The notes under the pieces: generated by a model
Seen by the model: only the letters and a program-made list of their open reading frames with translations
The model's database searches: none
Told to the model about the DNA's origin: nothing
Assembly: GCA_018661465.1 (NCBI GenBank)
Contig: JABJIC010000037.1
Location: forward strand, 1 to 64,000
Direction: 5' to 3'
DNA from: Gammaproteobacteria bacterium
Lineage (GTDB): Bacteria > Pseudomonadota > Gammaproteobacteria > Pseudomonadales > Pseudohongiellaceae
DNA: 64,000 bases
Shown here: one piece after another, positions 44,675 through 52,828 of the stretch
Layout of the letters: every line of letters begins with the position of its first letter
How positions within the stretch are numbered: position 1 is the stretch's first letter
Translations under genes and position numbers: made by a program

Positions 44675-45910
44675 ATGATTAACAAACAATTCGATATCGT
44701 GGTATTCGGTGCAAGTAGCTTTGTAGGCAAAATCTTGTGTGAGTATTTAGTAAATGAACATAAGGAAGCGAACCTAAGCTGGGCGATGGCTGGCAGATCT
44801 CAATCAAAGCTGGACACACTTAAAAAATCTTTGGGCTCAAACGCAAATGCTATTCCTTGTCTGCTTGCTGATTCAATGGATGAGGCCGCACTATTGGAAA
44901 TGTGCGAAAAAACTGCTGTTGTTATTTCAACAGTAGGACCCTATGCCCTTTACGGAGAGTTATTGGTCAAGGCTTGCGTGGAAACAGGAACAGATTACTG
45001 TGACCTGACTGGCGAGCCACAGTGGATTCGCCGTATGATTTCCCGTTATGAATCCCTTGCTGTAGAAACAGGTGCAAGAATAGTAAACAGTTGCGGATTT
45101 GATTCCATTCCATCGGATCTTGGAGTGCAGATTCTACAAAAAGCATCACTGGAGAAATTTGGATCATACTGTCCTCAAGTAAAAATGAGAGTGGTGAAAA
45201 TGAAAGGTGGGGCTTCGGGCGGAACCATCGCGAGCGGTATGAATGTTTATAAGGAAGCATCTCGGGACCCGGCTTTAAGAGAGGAATTGAAAGATTGGTA
45301 TTCTCTATGCCCTGAAGGTCATGAATTCATTCAGCGTCAGAAAAGTGTTGATTGTGAACTCGATACTGACTTCGACTCATGGGCTGGCCCATTCATCATG
45401 GCTTCAATCAATACAAGAATAGTATTAAGAAGCAATGCTTTGGTAGAAGGGTTTTACTCGCCAGACTTTTTATACGACGAAGCCATGCTGACTGGTAACG
45501 GCAAGAAAGGAGAGAAGGCAGCCAAGCGTCTTGCCAGAGGAACAAAAGTCGGTTTCGTTTTAATGGCTGTTGGTCCTATTCGCTGGTTGGTCAGCAAATT
45601 CCTCGTACCAAAGCCAGGTGAAGGACCGAGCCCTGAACAGCAAATGACTGGCCACTATGAGTTAGGGTTTGTCGGCACCACGGCTGAGAGTGAAAGCATC
45701 AGGGCGACTGTAAAAGGAGATAGAGACCCAGGCTATGGCTCTACTGCAAAGATGCTCGCACAGGCGGGTATTAGTCTCTGTCGTGATGTAGATAAGACGG
45801 AAGTAAAGGGTGGTTTCTGGACGCCGGCTACGGTGTTCGGCGACAAGTACATTGCTCGCCTGCAGAAATATGCAGGCATGAGTTTTGAAATTAATGGAGC
45901 CGGGGATTAA
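44675..45910 (+). CDS. Saccharopine-dehydrogenase-like / trans-acting enoyl reductase family protein
   Basis: 411 residues. N-terminal Rossmann fold (V-V-F-G-A-S-S-F-V-G then A-M-A-G-R-S), V-I-S-T-V-G-P-Y-A-L-Y-G, D-Y-C-D-L-T-G-E-P and N-S-C-G-F-D-S-I-P-S-D-L-G, the signature of the family that includes trans-acting enoyl reductases of lipid synthesis and human SCCPDH. A lipid-related NAD(P)H reductase is likely; lysine metabolism is not. A middle hydrophobic stretch may touch a membrane. It converges with a porin gene. Confidence 0.88.
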   Translation: MINKQFDIVVFGASSFVGKILCEYLVNEHKEANLSWAMAGRSQSKLDTLKKSLGSNANAIPCLLADSMDEAALLEMCEKTAVVISTVGPYALYGELLVKACVETGTDYCDLTGEPQWIRRMISRYESLAVETGARIVNSCGFDSIPSDLGVQILQKASLEKFGSYCPQVKMRVVKMKGGASGGTIASGMNVYKEASRDPALREELKDWYSLCPEGHEFIQRQKSVDCELDTDFDSWAGPFIMASINTRIVLRSNALVEGFYSPDFLYDEAMLTGNGKKGEKAAKRLARGTKVGFVLMAVGPIRWLVSKFLVPKPGEGPSPEQQMTGHYELGFVGTTAESESIRATVKGDRDPGYGSTAKMLAQAGISLCRDVDKTEVKGGFWTPATVFGDKYIARLQKYAGMSFEINGAGD

Positions 45911-45914
45911 AGCT

Positions 45915-47303
45915 TTAGAAAGTGAGGTTTATACCACCGTATAAATAATTAGTGTTGTTGTCGCTAAGATTTTCATTTTGAAGAAATACCACACCAGTCT
46001 CGATGCGTAGATTACCTGGTATCACATCCCACCTTGCTCTTAGCTCGAGATGCTGTCCCAAATAGCTATCTGTATTTCCAGTCGCATCTCTAAGACCTGT
46101 TCGGCCAAGACTGTCTTTTTCCTCGGCTAACCAAAAGTGACGATAGGACGCCATTAGGTTCAGATTTGGACGAGGATTAAAAGTAGCTCTCAAGCCAGGA
46201 GTGATTATATTGCTACGACTGAACACTCCATATAGTCCTACGGGACCAAATGCAAAAGTTGTTACTCCATGAACGGAATCGAAACGACCGCTATCTTGAT
46301 CCAGCGGATCGGAGTCGCCGCCAGCATACTCGAATTCAAACAATACTCTGAGCCTTGAAGGCACATCGAAGGAATAACCCACTGCAAAAAACTGAAAGAA
46401 AGCCTGGTGATCGAGATTTGTAACATTCGTCGTTGCTTTAGATGATCGTCGTTCACCGAACTGGTAAACCGATTCTATTTCGAAATCACGCTGTCCCGGA
46501 GAAGGAGCCTTGCGAAACCGCATGCCCAGGGAATCTATTTCTCTGTTCGCGGTGGCAATCTTTGAGGTATCTTTTTCTCGAATCGAGTAGAAATAAAATT
46601 CGGAACTAATGCCCTCGAATAAATTCGGAAATGATGTTTCTAGCGCGTAGAATTTTTCTGCACCACTTGATTCATCACTTTCCCGTTCATTGTCCAACAA
46701 ACTTGAAATGTCGGAAGGCAGGCGCTTTACAACCTGTGTTGCCAACACTCTTAGTGAATTTCCATTTTCTAGTCCGTGGCGAAGCTCAACACCTTCAAAT
46801 GAATTGATAGTGTTTCGATATCTGTTGCGTGCCAGCAAGCGTCTGCTGCCACCATCCACGGTAAAACGACCGACTTTCAATGAAGTGTGTCTATCTTCGC
46901 CAAAGCTGTATCCAATATTTGCTTGAAGTATATCGAGGCTATTTACTGTTCCCGTGCCAATAATACTGTCTCGGTCTGCTAGTTCCTGGCGAGAGTCCAT
47001 TAATTCCAATTGGGCGTTGAAGCCATCGGACTGGAATTGGCCGTTGAGGATAGTTCTCATAACCAGGACTTGATCATTCTCGCTCTTGCCTACTCGCAAG
47101 TTCTCGGTGAGATTCTCAAATCTTGTGCGATGAGATCCATTTAGGCTAAATCCATTCTCCAACCCAAGGGCGTCGCTTACCCGCCATGGTGATTCAGCCG
47201 CTAGAGCTGCTTCGCCAAACCCAAAAAACAACAAGGTGATGCCGCAGTACGTTGCAGCTGTCTTTCTAGTCATGCTGTGTTCTTTCTTATTACGATTGCT
47301 CAC
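45915..47303 (-). CDS. Outer-membrane porin, alginate-export-like
   Basis: 462 residues from a GTG with GAGG 7 bases upstream (an inner ATG at 47273 is possible). The signal peptide ends A-L-A-A-E. The rest is an alternating beta-barrel pattern: S-L-N-G-S-H-R-T-R-F-E-N-L, L-L-A-R-N-R-Y-R-N-T-I-N-S-F-E-G-V-E-L-R, and closing strands ending G-G-I-N-L-T-F with terminal Phe. These N-terminal and middle motifs recur in alginate-export/AlgE-like barrels. No alginate genes are near, so the solute is unknown. Confidence 0.85.
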   Translation of the reverse strand: MSNRNKKEHSMTRKTAATYCGITLLFFGFGEAALAAESPWRVSDALGLENGFSLNGSHRTRFENLTENLRVGKSENDQVLVMRTILNGQFQSDGFNAQLELMDSRQELADRDSIIGTGTVNSLDILQANIGYSFGEDRHTSLKVGRFTVDGGSRRLLARNRYRNTINSFEGVELRHGLENGNSLRVLATQVVKRLPSDISSLLDNERESDESSGAEKFYALETSFPNLFEGISSEFYFYSIREKDTSKIATANREIDSLGMRFRKAPSPGQRDFEIESVYQFGERRSSKATTNVTNLDHQAFFQFFAVGYSFDVPSRLRVLFEFEYAGGDSDPLDQDSGRFDSVHGVTTFAFGPVGLYGVFSRSNIITPGLRATFNPRPNLNLMASYRHFWLAEEKDSLGRTGLRDATGNTDSYLGQHLELRARWDVIPGNLRIETGVVFLQNENLSDNNTNYLYGGINLTF

Positions 47304-47620
47304 GAAATAGCCTCAATTTTTATATCGGGCCTATGGTACTCAAGCCAGAGCTTTATAGCACTTCGGATTTTCAGTTTCTTTTGATCTCAAGAAGCTAGCG
47401 TCAAGCTTTAGTCAGCATCTCTCCATGTAATAAGGTTTAGGCGCAATGATGGATTTGCTGATTCACTGGTGAGAATCGCCAATCATGGAATCTTGAACTA
47501 CTAAATAGCTATGTAAAACAAGGAGATATAAAATTGGCATAGATAATGAATACTCTTTTATAGAGCAGGGTATGTATAGGGAATGAAACACCCCTGAGTG
47601 ATTCTTTCCCTGCCCGTGGT
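47304..47620. other. Gene-free leader region
   Basis: There is no supportable ORF. A possible sigma70-like pair is TTGGCA at 47535 and TTTATA at about 47558; both deviate from consensus. The later part holds the alternative stems described for the terminator at 47621. Confidence 0.4.
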
Positions 47621-47664
47621 TCAGTCCTGGGGCCACCTCTCCGGTTCCGGGACTGATTTTTTTT
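47621..47664 (+). terminator. Strand-orphan intrinsic terminator just before the repeat-protein gene
   Basis: TCAGTCCTGG pairs with CCGGGACTGA (one G-T wobble, 16-base loop) and is followed by eight T. No plus-strand gene lies upstream since 45910, so it does not end a known gene. It ends 24 bases before a plus-strand start codon, inside an otherwise empty gap (47304-47688). Upstream, GCAGGG (47565) and AGGGAA (47578) compete for the same partner at 47606-47613. This fits a leader attenuator or the end of a small RNA. Confidence 0.7.
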
Positions 47665-47688
47665 CATGCTGGTAGAAGAGGTGGAACT

Positions 47689-48165
47689 GTGGATAATCAA
47701 GAAGCGGACGATCAAGAAAGCAACGATCAAGAACGGGACGATCAAGAGACGGATAATCATGAAAAGGACGATCAGGAATCCGAAAATCAAGACACTAAAA
47801 CTTTGGAACATGATGGGAGTGAATCCATGGAGAAAATTTGGCCTCAGTTGCGTACGTTGCTGGTATTTCAGATCAAGCTCTATATAGATGCTTTCCGCGA
47901 CTTATTTCTTTCCGCGTTGTCATTAGGCGCTTTTATCATTGATCTGGTTCAGCAAAATACCGGAGAGAACACCTATTTCAACAGGGTGCTGAAGTTTGGC
48001 CGGAAAACTGAAGTGACGATCAATCTCTTCAACCAATACAATCGTGATGAGCAAAGCGGGACTAGTGTTGACAGTATTTTGCAGGAAGTGGAGGATAGAA
48101 TTAAAGAGCAGGCTGAGAGAGCTCGGGAGAGGGATGATAGCTCAGAAAAACCTGAAGATTCTTGA
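47689..48165 (+). CDS. Hypothetical protein with acidic pentapeptide-repeat N-terminus
   Basis: 158 residues from GTG 47689 (GAGGTGG upstream). Residues 2-36 are seven acidic D/N-Q-E repeats, probably disordered. Residues 47-90 hold an amphipathic helix (M-E-K-I-W-P-Q-L-R-T-L-L) and a hydrophobic helix around L-F-L-S-A-L-S-L-G-A-F-I-I-D-L-V, perhaps membrane-associated. The end is charged and helical (R-I-K-E-Q-A-E-R-A-R-E-R). An internal ATG at 47827 with GGGAG would give a shorter protein lacking the repeats; both forms are possible. No family recognised. Confidence 0.65.
   Translation: MDNQEADDQESNDQERDDQETDNHEKDDQESENQDTKTLEHDGSESMEKIWPQLRTLLVFQIKLYIDAFRDLFLSALSLGAFIIDLVQQNTGENTYFNRVLKFGRKTEVTINLFNQYNRDEQSGTSVDSILQEVEDRIKEQAERARERDDSSEKPEDS
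47692..47796 (+). repeat. Seven imperfect 15-base tandem repeats coding for pentapeptides
   Basis: The repeat reads roughly GA(C/T)GATCAAGAAxxx. It encodes seven units: D-N-Q-E-A, D-D-Q-E-S, N-D-Q-E-R, D-D-Q-E-T, D-N-H-E-K, D-D-Q-E-S and E-N-Q-D-T. The tract follows the GTG start directly and is in frame with the gene. Confidence 0.8.
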
Positions 48166-48297
48166 TTAAGACGTGGATGCTTTTTTCTTCCTCTAGCTAG
48201 TCCTCTGTTGACGGAGGCTGTTTTGTACTTTTGATATTGATCGGTTATTGTTGATCACACCAATCGGTGAGCCAGGCTCAAATAACAGGAATTAGCT

Positions 48298-49386
48298 GTG
48301 CCAAACCCCATACTACTGTTTAGCGCTCAAATTGTAGCAATTCTCTCAGTTCTTCTGCTCGCAATTGGTGGTATCAAAACAGAGCCGAAAGCCACCAGTG
48401 CTCGTATATTTGCCATCATGGCCATTTTTATAGTCTTCTATTTGATCAACGGCATGACCGCTTCTAGTGTCGATCCCCAGTTTCGATTAGGTTTAAGTAA
48501 TTGGCTATTATTATTCGATGTTGGCAGTAGCTCTGTGCCGGGGTTGTTTATGATTTACTGTTTCCTGATATTTCAGGAACAGCAAAAATTCCCTTCACTG
48601 TTAGGAGTCGCTTTTGCTATTCAAATCGTTGTAGACACGGTGTTATCCGCATTGCTGCTCTATGGCGAAGGCGCCGACGAGTCGTCAACCATTTTGTTTC
48701 TATCCACGTCGATGGATCTTCTGATGCTTTCCTTTGTCGGCTTCGCCATCTATTGGACGGTTAAGGGGTGGAGAGCAGACCTGGTTGATGATAGAAGAAT
48801 TTTCCGTTGGTTTATTATAGGTGTGCAGGGCGCTTTAATTTTCACGGTGGTTTTTGTGGAAAATTTCCTTCTTGAAGTCGGTTCGGGGGCGTATGCCAGC
48901 GCACAGTTTCTACTTGTTTCCGCTATCGCTATTCTTGCTCTTGGTATGGTCTTGGTGGCCATGCGCTTCGACTTAGTGTCCTTGAGCGAAGTCATTCGGC
49001 GGGTTACGGTTTTGAGTGAAGATCCAGAACCTGAGAACGTAAAGCCATTTGATATAGATAGCTTTAATAAGTCATTCAAGGACGGTCAGCTATATAGAGA
49101 AGCAGGCCTGACCATCGCGGGATTAGCCAAACAATTGAATATGCCTGAGTATCGTCTGCGAGCATTTATCCATAAGCAATTAGGTTTCAGAAATTTCAAT
49201 GCAATGCTGCATGAATATCGAATAGAAGATGCCAGTAGGGTGCTTGGCGATAGAGAAAGCCAGACTTTACCGGTACTTACAATTGCGCTTTCGGTGGGAT
49301 ACCAGTCTATTACTCCTTTCAATAATGCGTTTCGACAGATTATGGGAGTTACGCCTTCAGAATTTCGAAAGAAATCTGCAAAGTAA
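48298..49386 (+). CDS. Membrane-anchored AraC-type transcriptional regulator
   Basis: 362 residues from GTG with AGGAA upstream. Residues 5-235 form about seven membrane helices. Residues 265-360 are an AraC/XylS DNA-binding domain: L-T-I-A-G-L-A-K-Q-L-N-M-P-E-Y-R-L-R-A-F-I, N-F-N-A-M-L-H-E-Y-R-I-E-D-A, I-A-L-S-V-G-Y-Q-S-I-T-P-F-N-N-A-F and M-G-V-T-P-S-E-F-R. Regulators of this shape sense membrane or external signals and act from the membrane. It precedes the duplicated membrane cassette by 131 bases on the same strand and may control it (inference from order). Confidence 0.88.
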   Translation: MPNPILLFSAQIVAILSVLLLAIGGIKTEPKATSARIFAIMAIFIVFYLINGMTASSVDPQFRLGLSNWLLLFDVGSSSVPGLFMIYCFLIFQEQQKFPSLLGVAFAIQIVVDTVLSALLLYGEGADESSTILFLSTSMDLLMLSFVGFAIYWTVKGWRADLVDDRRIFRWFIIGVQGALIFTVVFVENFLLEVGSGAYASAQFLLVSAIAILALGMVLVAMRFDLVSLSEVIRRVTVLSEDPEPENVKPFDIDSFNKSFKDGQLYREAGLTIAGLAKQLNMPEYRLRAFIHKQLGFRNFNAMLHEYRIEDASRVLGDRESQTLPVLTIALSVGYQSITPFNNAFRQIMGVTPSEFRKKSAK

Positions 49387-49517
49387 TAAGCAACATCCCG
49401 AAAGAAGACATCAAGCTTATGCGACTTAGCAGTAGACTCTGCGATGAAGGATGTTTATTCTTCCCCCTTTACTGAATTAGACTTTATCCCTTACAGGATG
49501 TTTGGAGGTTTACGAGC

Positions 49518-50090
49518 GTGATCAATGAATTTCTACTGGATTTTGCTCATTGGATGGAGGCTCAGCAGTATAGTCAAATGCTGGTGGCTGGCTACTATAG
49601 CTACAGTTGGTTAGAAGCTACTCATGTTCTAACTCTGATGGTTAGTATTGGCTCTCTGTTTATTATCGATTTTCGTATGCTCGGTCTAATCCTGACCGAC
49701 GTTCCCGCATCAAAACTCGCTGATCGCTTACACAAACCGATGATCATCGGCTTCGTCATTATGTTTATTACTGGCGCGCTTCTGGTCTATGCGAAACCTG
49801 TAGAAACCATACAAAGTTTGTGGTTTAGAATGAAAATGATTTTACTTGTTTTGGCGTTCATCAATGCGTGGGTATTCAACGCACGGATGAAAGCTGCTTC
49901 TGGCTCGTGGAATACAGATTCAGTAGCTCCTAAATCACTTAGAAATGGCGCCATAATATCGCTCGTTTTATGGTGTGGTGTTGTAACGCTTGGCCGTTAT
50001 ATCCCTTACGATTGGGTTGACTGTGGAATTACCAATAACACTACGATTTTGTGGGCAGCTGGTTGTGTGGAACAGCTCAATGCCTTGTAG
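49518..50090 (+). CDS. Multi-helix membrane protein, cassette 1, member A (DUF6644-like)
   Basis: 190 residues from GTG (GGAGG 9 bases upstream) with four to five helices. Conserved elements shared with the paralogue at 51247: W-L-E-A-T-H-V-L-T-L on one helix, I-D-F-R-M-L-G, H-K-P-M-I-I-G-F-V-I-M-F-I-T-G, G-R-Y-I-P-Y-D-W-V-D-C. The intramembrane His of E-A-T-H could bind haem, but this is inference. Role unknown. It is followed 70 bases later by member B. Confidence 0.75.
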   Translation: MINEFLLDFAHWMEAQQYSQMLVAGYYSYSWLEATHVLTLMVSIGSLFIIDFRMLGLILTDVPASKLADRLHKPMIIGFVIMFITGALLVYAKPVETIQSLWFRMKMILLVLAFINAWVFNARMKAASGSWNTDSVAPKSLRNGAIISLVLWCGVVTLGRYIPYDWVDCGITNNTTILWAAGCVEQLNAL

Positions 50091-50160
50091 AAAGATCCGT
50101 CAGAGAAAAAGAATCTAGTGAAAAAGTGAGCTTTCACTTAAAGACAACCAGGAGTTTTAC

Positions 50161-50748
50161 ATGCTCAATTCATTGTTGAGTCAATACACAAGGTCATTAA
50201 TTCTCGTAGCAGTTCTGCTGTTGATTGTTATTTTGGAAGTGCTTGAAGTTAGAGCAGCTATTTATCCTGGGTTGCTACCTTTTTTTGAATGGGCGCGAAG
50301 CTCTTCCTGGCTGGGACTTATTGGCACAACCTATGGGTCAATATATGCAACAGTCGAGGCAGTGCATCTACTGTCAATGGCTGTGATTGGCGGAACCGTT
50401 CTAGCAACTGACTTGAGATTGTTGGGAGTCGTATTTAGAGACCTCCCTTCAGAAACCCTAACCAAGGGAACTCATAAAGTTTTTAGTGCGGCATTAATTT
50501 CAGCAATAGCTACCGGAATATTTTGCGCAGCAGGCGTGGGTGATAAAGTTTACTACATGGAAGTGTTCTGGATAAAGATGCTGGCCTTAGTGGCGGGATC
50601 ACTCTTTGTATTTCTTGTTAAACAACCCTTGTTAAACAGCATGCCCCACGATGAAATTAACCCATGGACAATTCGTCTGTTAGCAGTCACCTCTTTGCTG
50701 ATTTGGTTTACTGTTGCTGCAACAGGTCGATGGATTGGGTTTAGTTAA
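50161..50748 (+). CDS. Multi-helix membrane protein, cassette 1, member B (DUF6644-like)
   Basis: 195 residues with AGGAG before the ATG and about five helices. Shared with the paralogue at 51879: V-E-A-V-H-L-L-S-M-A, T-D-L-R-L-L-G, T-H-K-V-F, E-V-F-W-I-K-M-L-A-L, and the closing V-A-A-T-G-R-W-I-G-F. The E-A-V-H and D-L-R-L-L-G patterns also match member A (E-A-T-H, D-F-R-M-L-G), so A and B are distant relatives. No function is known to me. Confidence 0.75.
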   Translation: MLNSLLSQYTRSLILVAVLLLIVILEVLEVRAAIYPGLLPFFEWARSSSWLGLIGTTYGSIYATVEAVHLLSMAVIGGTVLATDLRLLGVVFRDLPSETLTKGTHKVFSAALISAIATGIFCAAGVGDKVYYMEVFWIKMLALVAGSLFVFLVKQPLLNSMPHDEINPWTIRLLAVTSLLIWFTVAATGRWIGFS

Positions 50749-50787
50749 TAATTGCATAGCATAAAGTCTGATAGATTGGAGTATTAA

Positions 50788-50958
50788 ATGGATAACGAGA
50801 AGAAAATGACCGATAAGGAGATCACAGCTATCGGTGCAGGAGTTGCTATTCTAGGGTCACTACTCTTTTACTGGTTTGGGCAATTCATATCGACAATCGA
50901 GCTACTCGAATTGGCTTACGGCTCTTTGAATTTCTTTAATAACCCCTTAACTTTCTGA
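50788..50958 (+). CDS. Tiny one-helix membrane protein, cassette 1, member C
   Basis: 56 codons, too short for most ORF cut-offs. GGAG 6 bases before the ATG. It starts M-D-N-E-K-K-M-T-D-K-E-I-T-A, has a helix A-I-G-A-G-V-A-I-L-G-S-L-L-F-Y-W-F, then I-E-L-L-E-L-A-Y-G. The homologue at 52520 has the same layout and ends E-L-L-E-M-A-Y-G. It lies 39 bases after member B. Its conservation in both cassette copies is the main evidence that it is real. Confidence 0.75.
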   Translation: MDNEKKMTDKEITAIGAGVAILGSLLFYWFGQFISTIELLELAYGSLNFFNNPLTF

Positions 50959-51246
50959 GCATACTTGCCAGATAGAAACACAAGGCCTGCAGCATGTAAT
51001 GGATGTGGGCCTGCACGTCATTTTATCAGCTCTGTTAGTACCCCTCCCTCAGAACCTTCGTTTCAAAAAAGTGTGATTTGCCTATAATTGATCGACCTCA
51101 ATATTTCTGGGCATAGAATCCTTATAGTGCATTATTAGGTGGAGCTGCATCTTCCAGCTAAGGCTGGCTTGTATGAGAGTTACTACGCGCCCACCTGCAA
51201 AAAGAGAAGGCGACATGAAGTCATATAGGTTTGGTAGGGGTAAGCG

Positions 51247-51819
51247 ATGAATCAATTCATTTTCGATATTGCAGTCATGCTGGACAATACACAGTGGAGC
51301 ACTTTGCTGCATGAATCCTATTACATGTACAACTGGGTTGAGTCTACTCATGTATTGACCTTGGTACTGTGTTTGGGAATGTTATTCCTTATCGACCTGC
51401 GAATGCTTGGCTATGCCTTTCCTGGCGTGCCGGCAAGTAGCATCGCGGATCGCTTGAATATGCCAATGCTTATTGGTTTTATAGTAATGTTCATCACAGG
51501 TATTCTGTTGTTTTATGCCGTACCAGTCAGAACTTCGCAGAGTGTCTGGTTCAGGTTCAAGATGGTTCTTCTTGTAGCTGCCGCTGTGAATGCCTTTATG
51601 TTTCATAAGCGAATGAATGAGTCAGTATCGACTTGGGATAACGATGCCAAGGCACCTAGTGCTGTGAGAATGGGAGCGATCCTATCGCTTACTTTCTGGT
51701 CCATTATCGTAATTTTCGGACGCTTCATCGCCTATGACTGGTTTGACTGTGAGTACACTGATGCGGGTAGCCTTTCACAGTTACTGTCAGGCTGCATAAA
51801 CGGACAGGCACAATTCTAG
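51247..51819 (+). CDS. Multi-helix membrane protein, cassette 2, member A (DUF6644-like)
   Basis: 190 residues, the same length as the copy at 49518, with AGGGG before the ATG. Shared motifs: W-V-E-S-T-H-V-L-T-L, I-D-L-R-M-L-G, N-M-P-M-L-I-G-F-I-V-M-F-I-T-G, R-F-K-M-V-L-L-V, G-R-F-I-A-Y-D-W-F-D-C. Divergence from the first copy is clear, so the duplication is not recent. The gap 50959-51246 holds no other ORF that I support. Confidence 0.75.
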   Translation: MNQFIFDIAVMLDNTQWSTLLHESYYMYNWVESTHVLTLVLCLGMLFLIDLRMLGYAFPGVPASSIADRLNMPMLIGFIVMFITGILLFYAVPVRTSQSVWFRFKMVLLVAAAVNAFMFHKRMNESVSTWDNDAKAPSAVRMGAILSLTFWSIIVIFGRFIAYDWFDCEYTDAGSLSQLLSGCINGQAQF

Positions 51820-51878
51820 GAATATCCAAGAAGGTGGGGTTTTAGAAAACCCAACCTATGTAAATCGGGGAAGATTTT

Positions 51879-52475
51879 ATGTCTACAGCGATAAATTCAG
51901 AATCTAATTCTTACACGAAGACCATAACGGTAGCTGTTTTATTGGCCCTGTTATTGATCTTTTCATTTACCAGCCTGAGGCACGAGACCTGGCTGAGGCT
52001 CTATGAGTTTTTTCTCTGGCTTGAAACTACTCCATTTGGGGTAATTGGGAAAACTTGGGGCGCGGTATTCGCAGTTGTGGAGGCAGTACACCTGCTCGCG
52101 ATGGCCTTACTGGGCGGCGCCGTTATTGTTAGTGATGCTCGGCTTCTAGGCTGGTGTTTCACCGAAGTCCCTGCTGGTGAAATTCAGGACAGGGCTCATA
52201 AGGTATTTAAGATAGGCCTCGCTGTTGTTCTATTCACTGGAGTGTTTATGGCTTGCGGCGTTGCTGGCAAGATCTACTGGTTACCGGTTTTTTGGTACAA
52301 GATGTTGGCATTAGCTACAGGAATATTTTTCGTATTTTTTATTAGACGCCCTATGCTCAAAAGAGATCTGGATGAGTTAAACCCTAGGGTGGTGAAGTTG
52401 GTTGCAATATCTTCGTTGCTGGTTTGGGCAACGGTGGCTGCTACTGGTCGTTGGATAGGCTTCGCAGGAAGCTAG
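51879..52475 (+). CDS. Multi-helix membrane protein, cassette 2, member B (DUF6644-like)
   Basis: 198 residues, GGGGAAG before the ATG. Shared with 50161: V-E-A-V-H-L-L-A-M-A-L-L-G-G, S-D-A-R-L-L-G, A-H-K-V-F, P-V-F-W-Y-K-M-L-A-L, and V-A-A-T-G-R-W-I-G-F at the end. About five helices. The conserved His in helix 2 and the A-H-K/T-H-K His after it could form a metal or haem site (inference). Confidence 0.75.
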   Translation: MSTAINSESNSYTKTITVAVLLALLLIFSFTSLRHETWLRLYEFFLWLETTPFGVIGKTWGAVFAVVEAVHLLAMALLGGAVIVSDARLLGWCFTEVPAGEIQDRAHKVFKIGLAVVLFTGVFMACGVAGKIYWLPVFWYKMLALATGIFFVFFIRRPMLKRDLDELNPRVVKLVAISSLLVWATVAATGRWIGFAGS

Positions 52476-52519
52476 GAAACCACATTCAAATTAGCAGTAG
52501 GAATCATCAGGAGATCAAG

Positions 52520-52669
52520 ATGAGCGAAGAAAATAAAACAGAAGAAAAGCTGGATGATGTGCAAATGGCTGCAGTGGCAGTATCGGCATCGATCATCGTA
52601 TTTTTTGTAGTATATTGGATTATTCAGATACAGAGTGTTAGAGAACTTCTTGAAATGGCATACGGTTAA
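52520..52669 (+). CDS. Tiny one-helix membrane protein, cassette 2, member C
   Basis: 49 codons, AGGAG 6 bases before the ATG. The acidic N-terminus M-S-E-E-N-K-T-E-E-K-L-D is followed by a helix (M-A-A-V-A-V-S-A-S-I-I-V-F-F-V-V-Y-W) and R-E-L-L-E-M-A-Y-G, homologous to the protein at 50788. A longer reading frame starting at 52424 is in frame but lacks a ribosome site. Confidence 0.75.
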   Translation: MSEENKTEEKLDDVQMAAVAVSASIIVFFVVYWIIQIQSVRELLEMAYG

Positions 52670-52747
52670 TAACCGCGAGTTAATAAAAACTGCTTTGCAT
52701 CAATGGCTTGGTATTCTGACCTGAGCATACTAGTTGAATTTCAGTGC

Positions 52748-52790
52748 TGAAAAAGGCCGACTGCTCTGCAGCCGGCCTTTTCGTTTTTTG
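52748..52790. terminator. Terminator after the duplicated cassette
   Basis: GAAAAAGGCCG pairs with CGGCCTTTTC around a Cys-rich-looking loop CTGCTCTGCAG that can pair internally. A T-run follows on the plus strand, and the minus strand also has T's, so it serves the cassette and the convergent NIPSNAP gene. Confidence 0.8.
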
Positions 52791-52828
52791 TGCTGCTGTT
52801 TCTTGATTTCTCTGGAAACAAGCTAGGG

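Noticed and set aside
47666..47887. Lys/Ile-rich ORF overlapping the pentapeptide repeats in another frame
   Set aside because: It is a shadow of the 15-base repeat; the frame at 47689 continues into a structured protein and has a better ribosome site.
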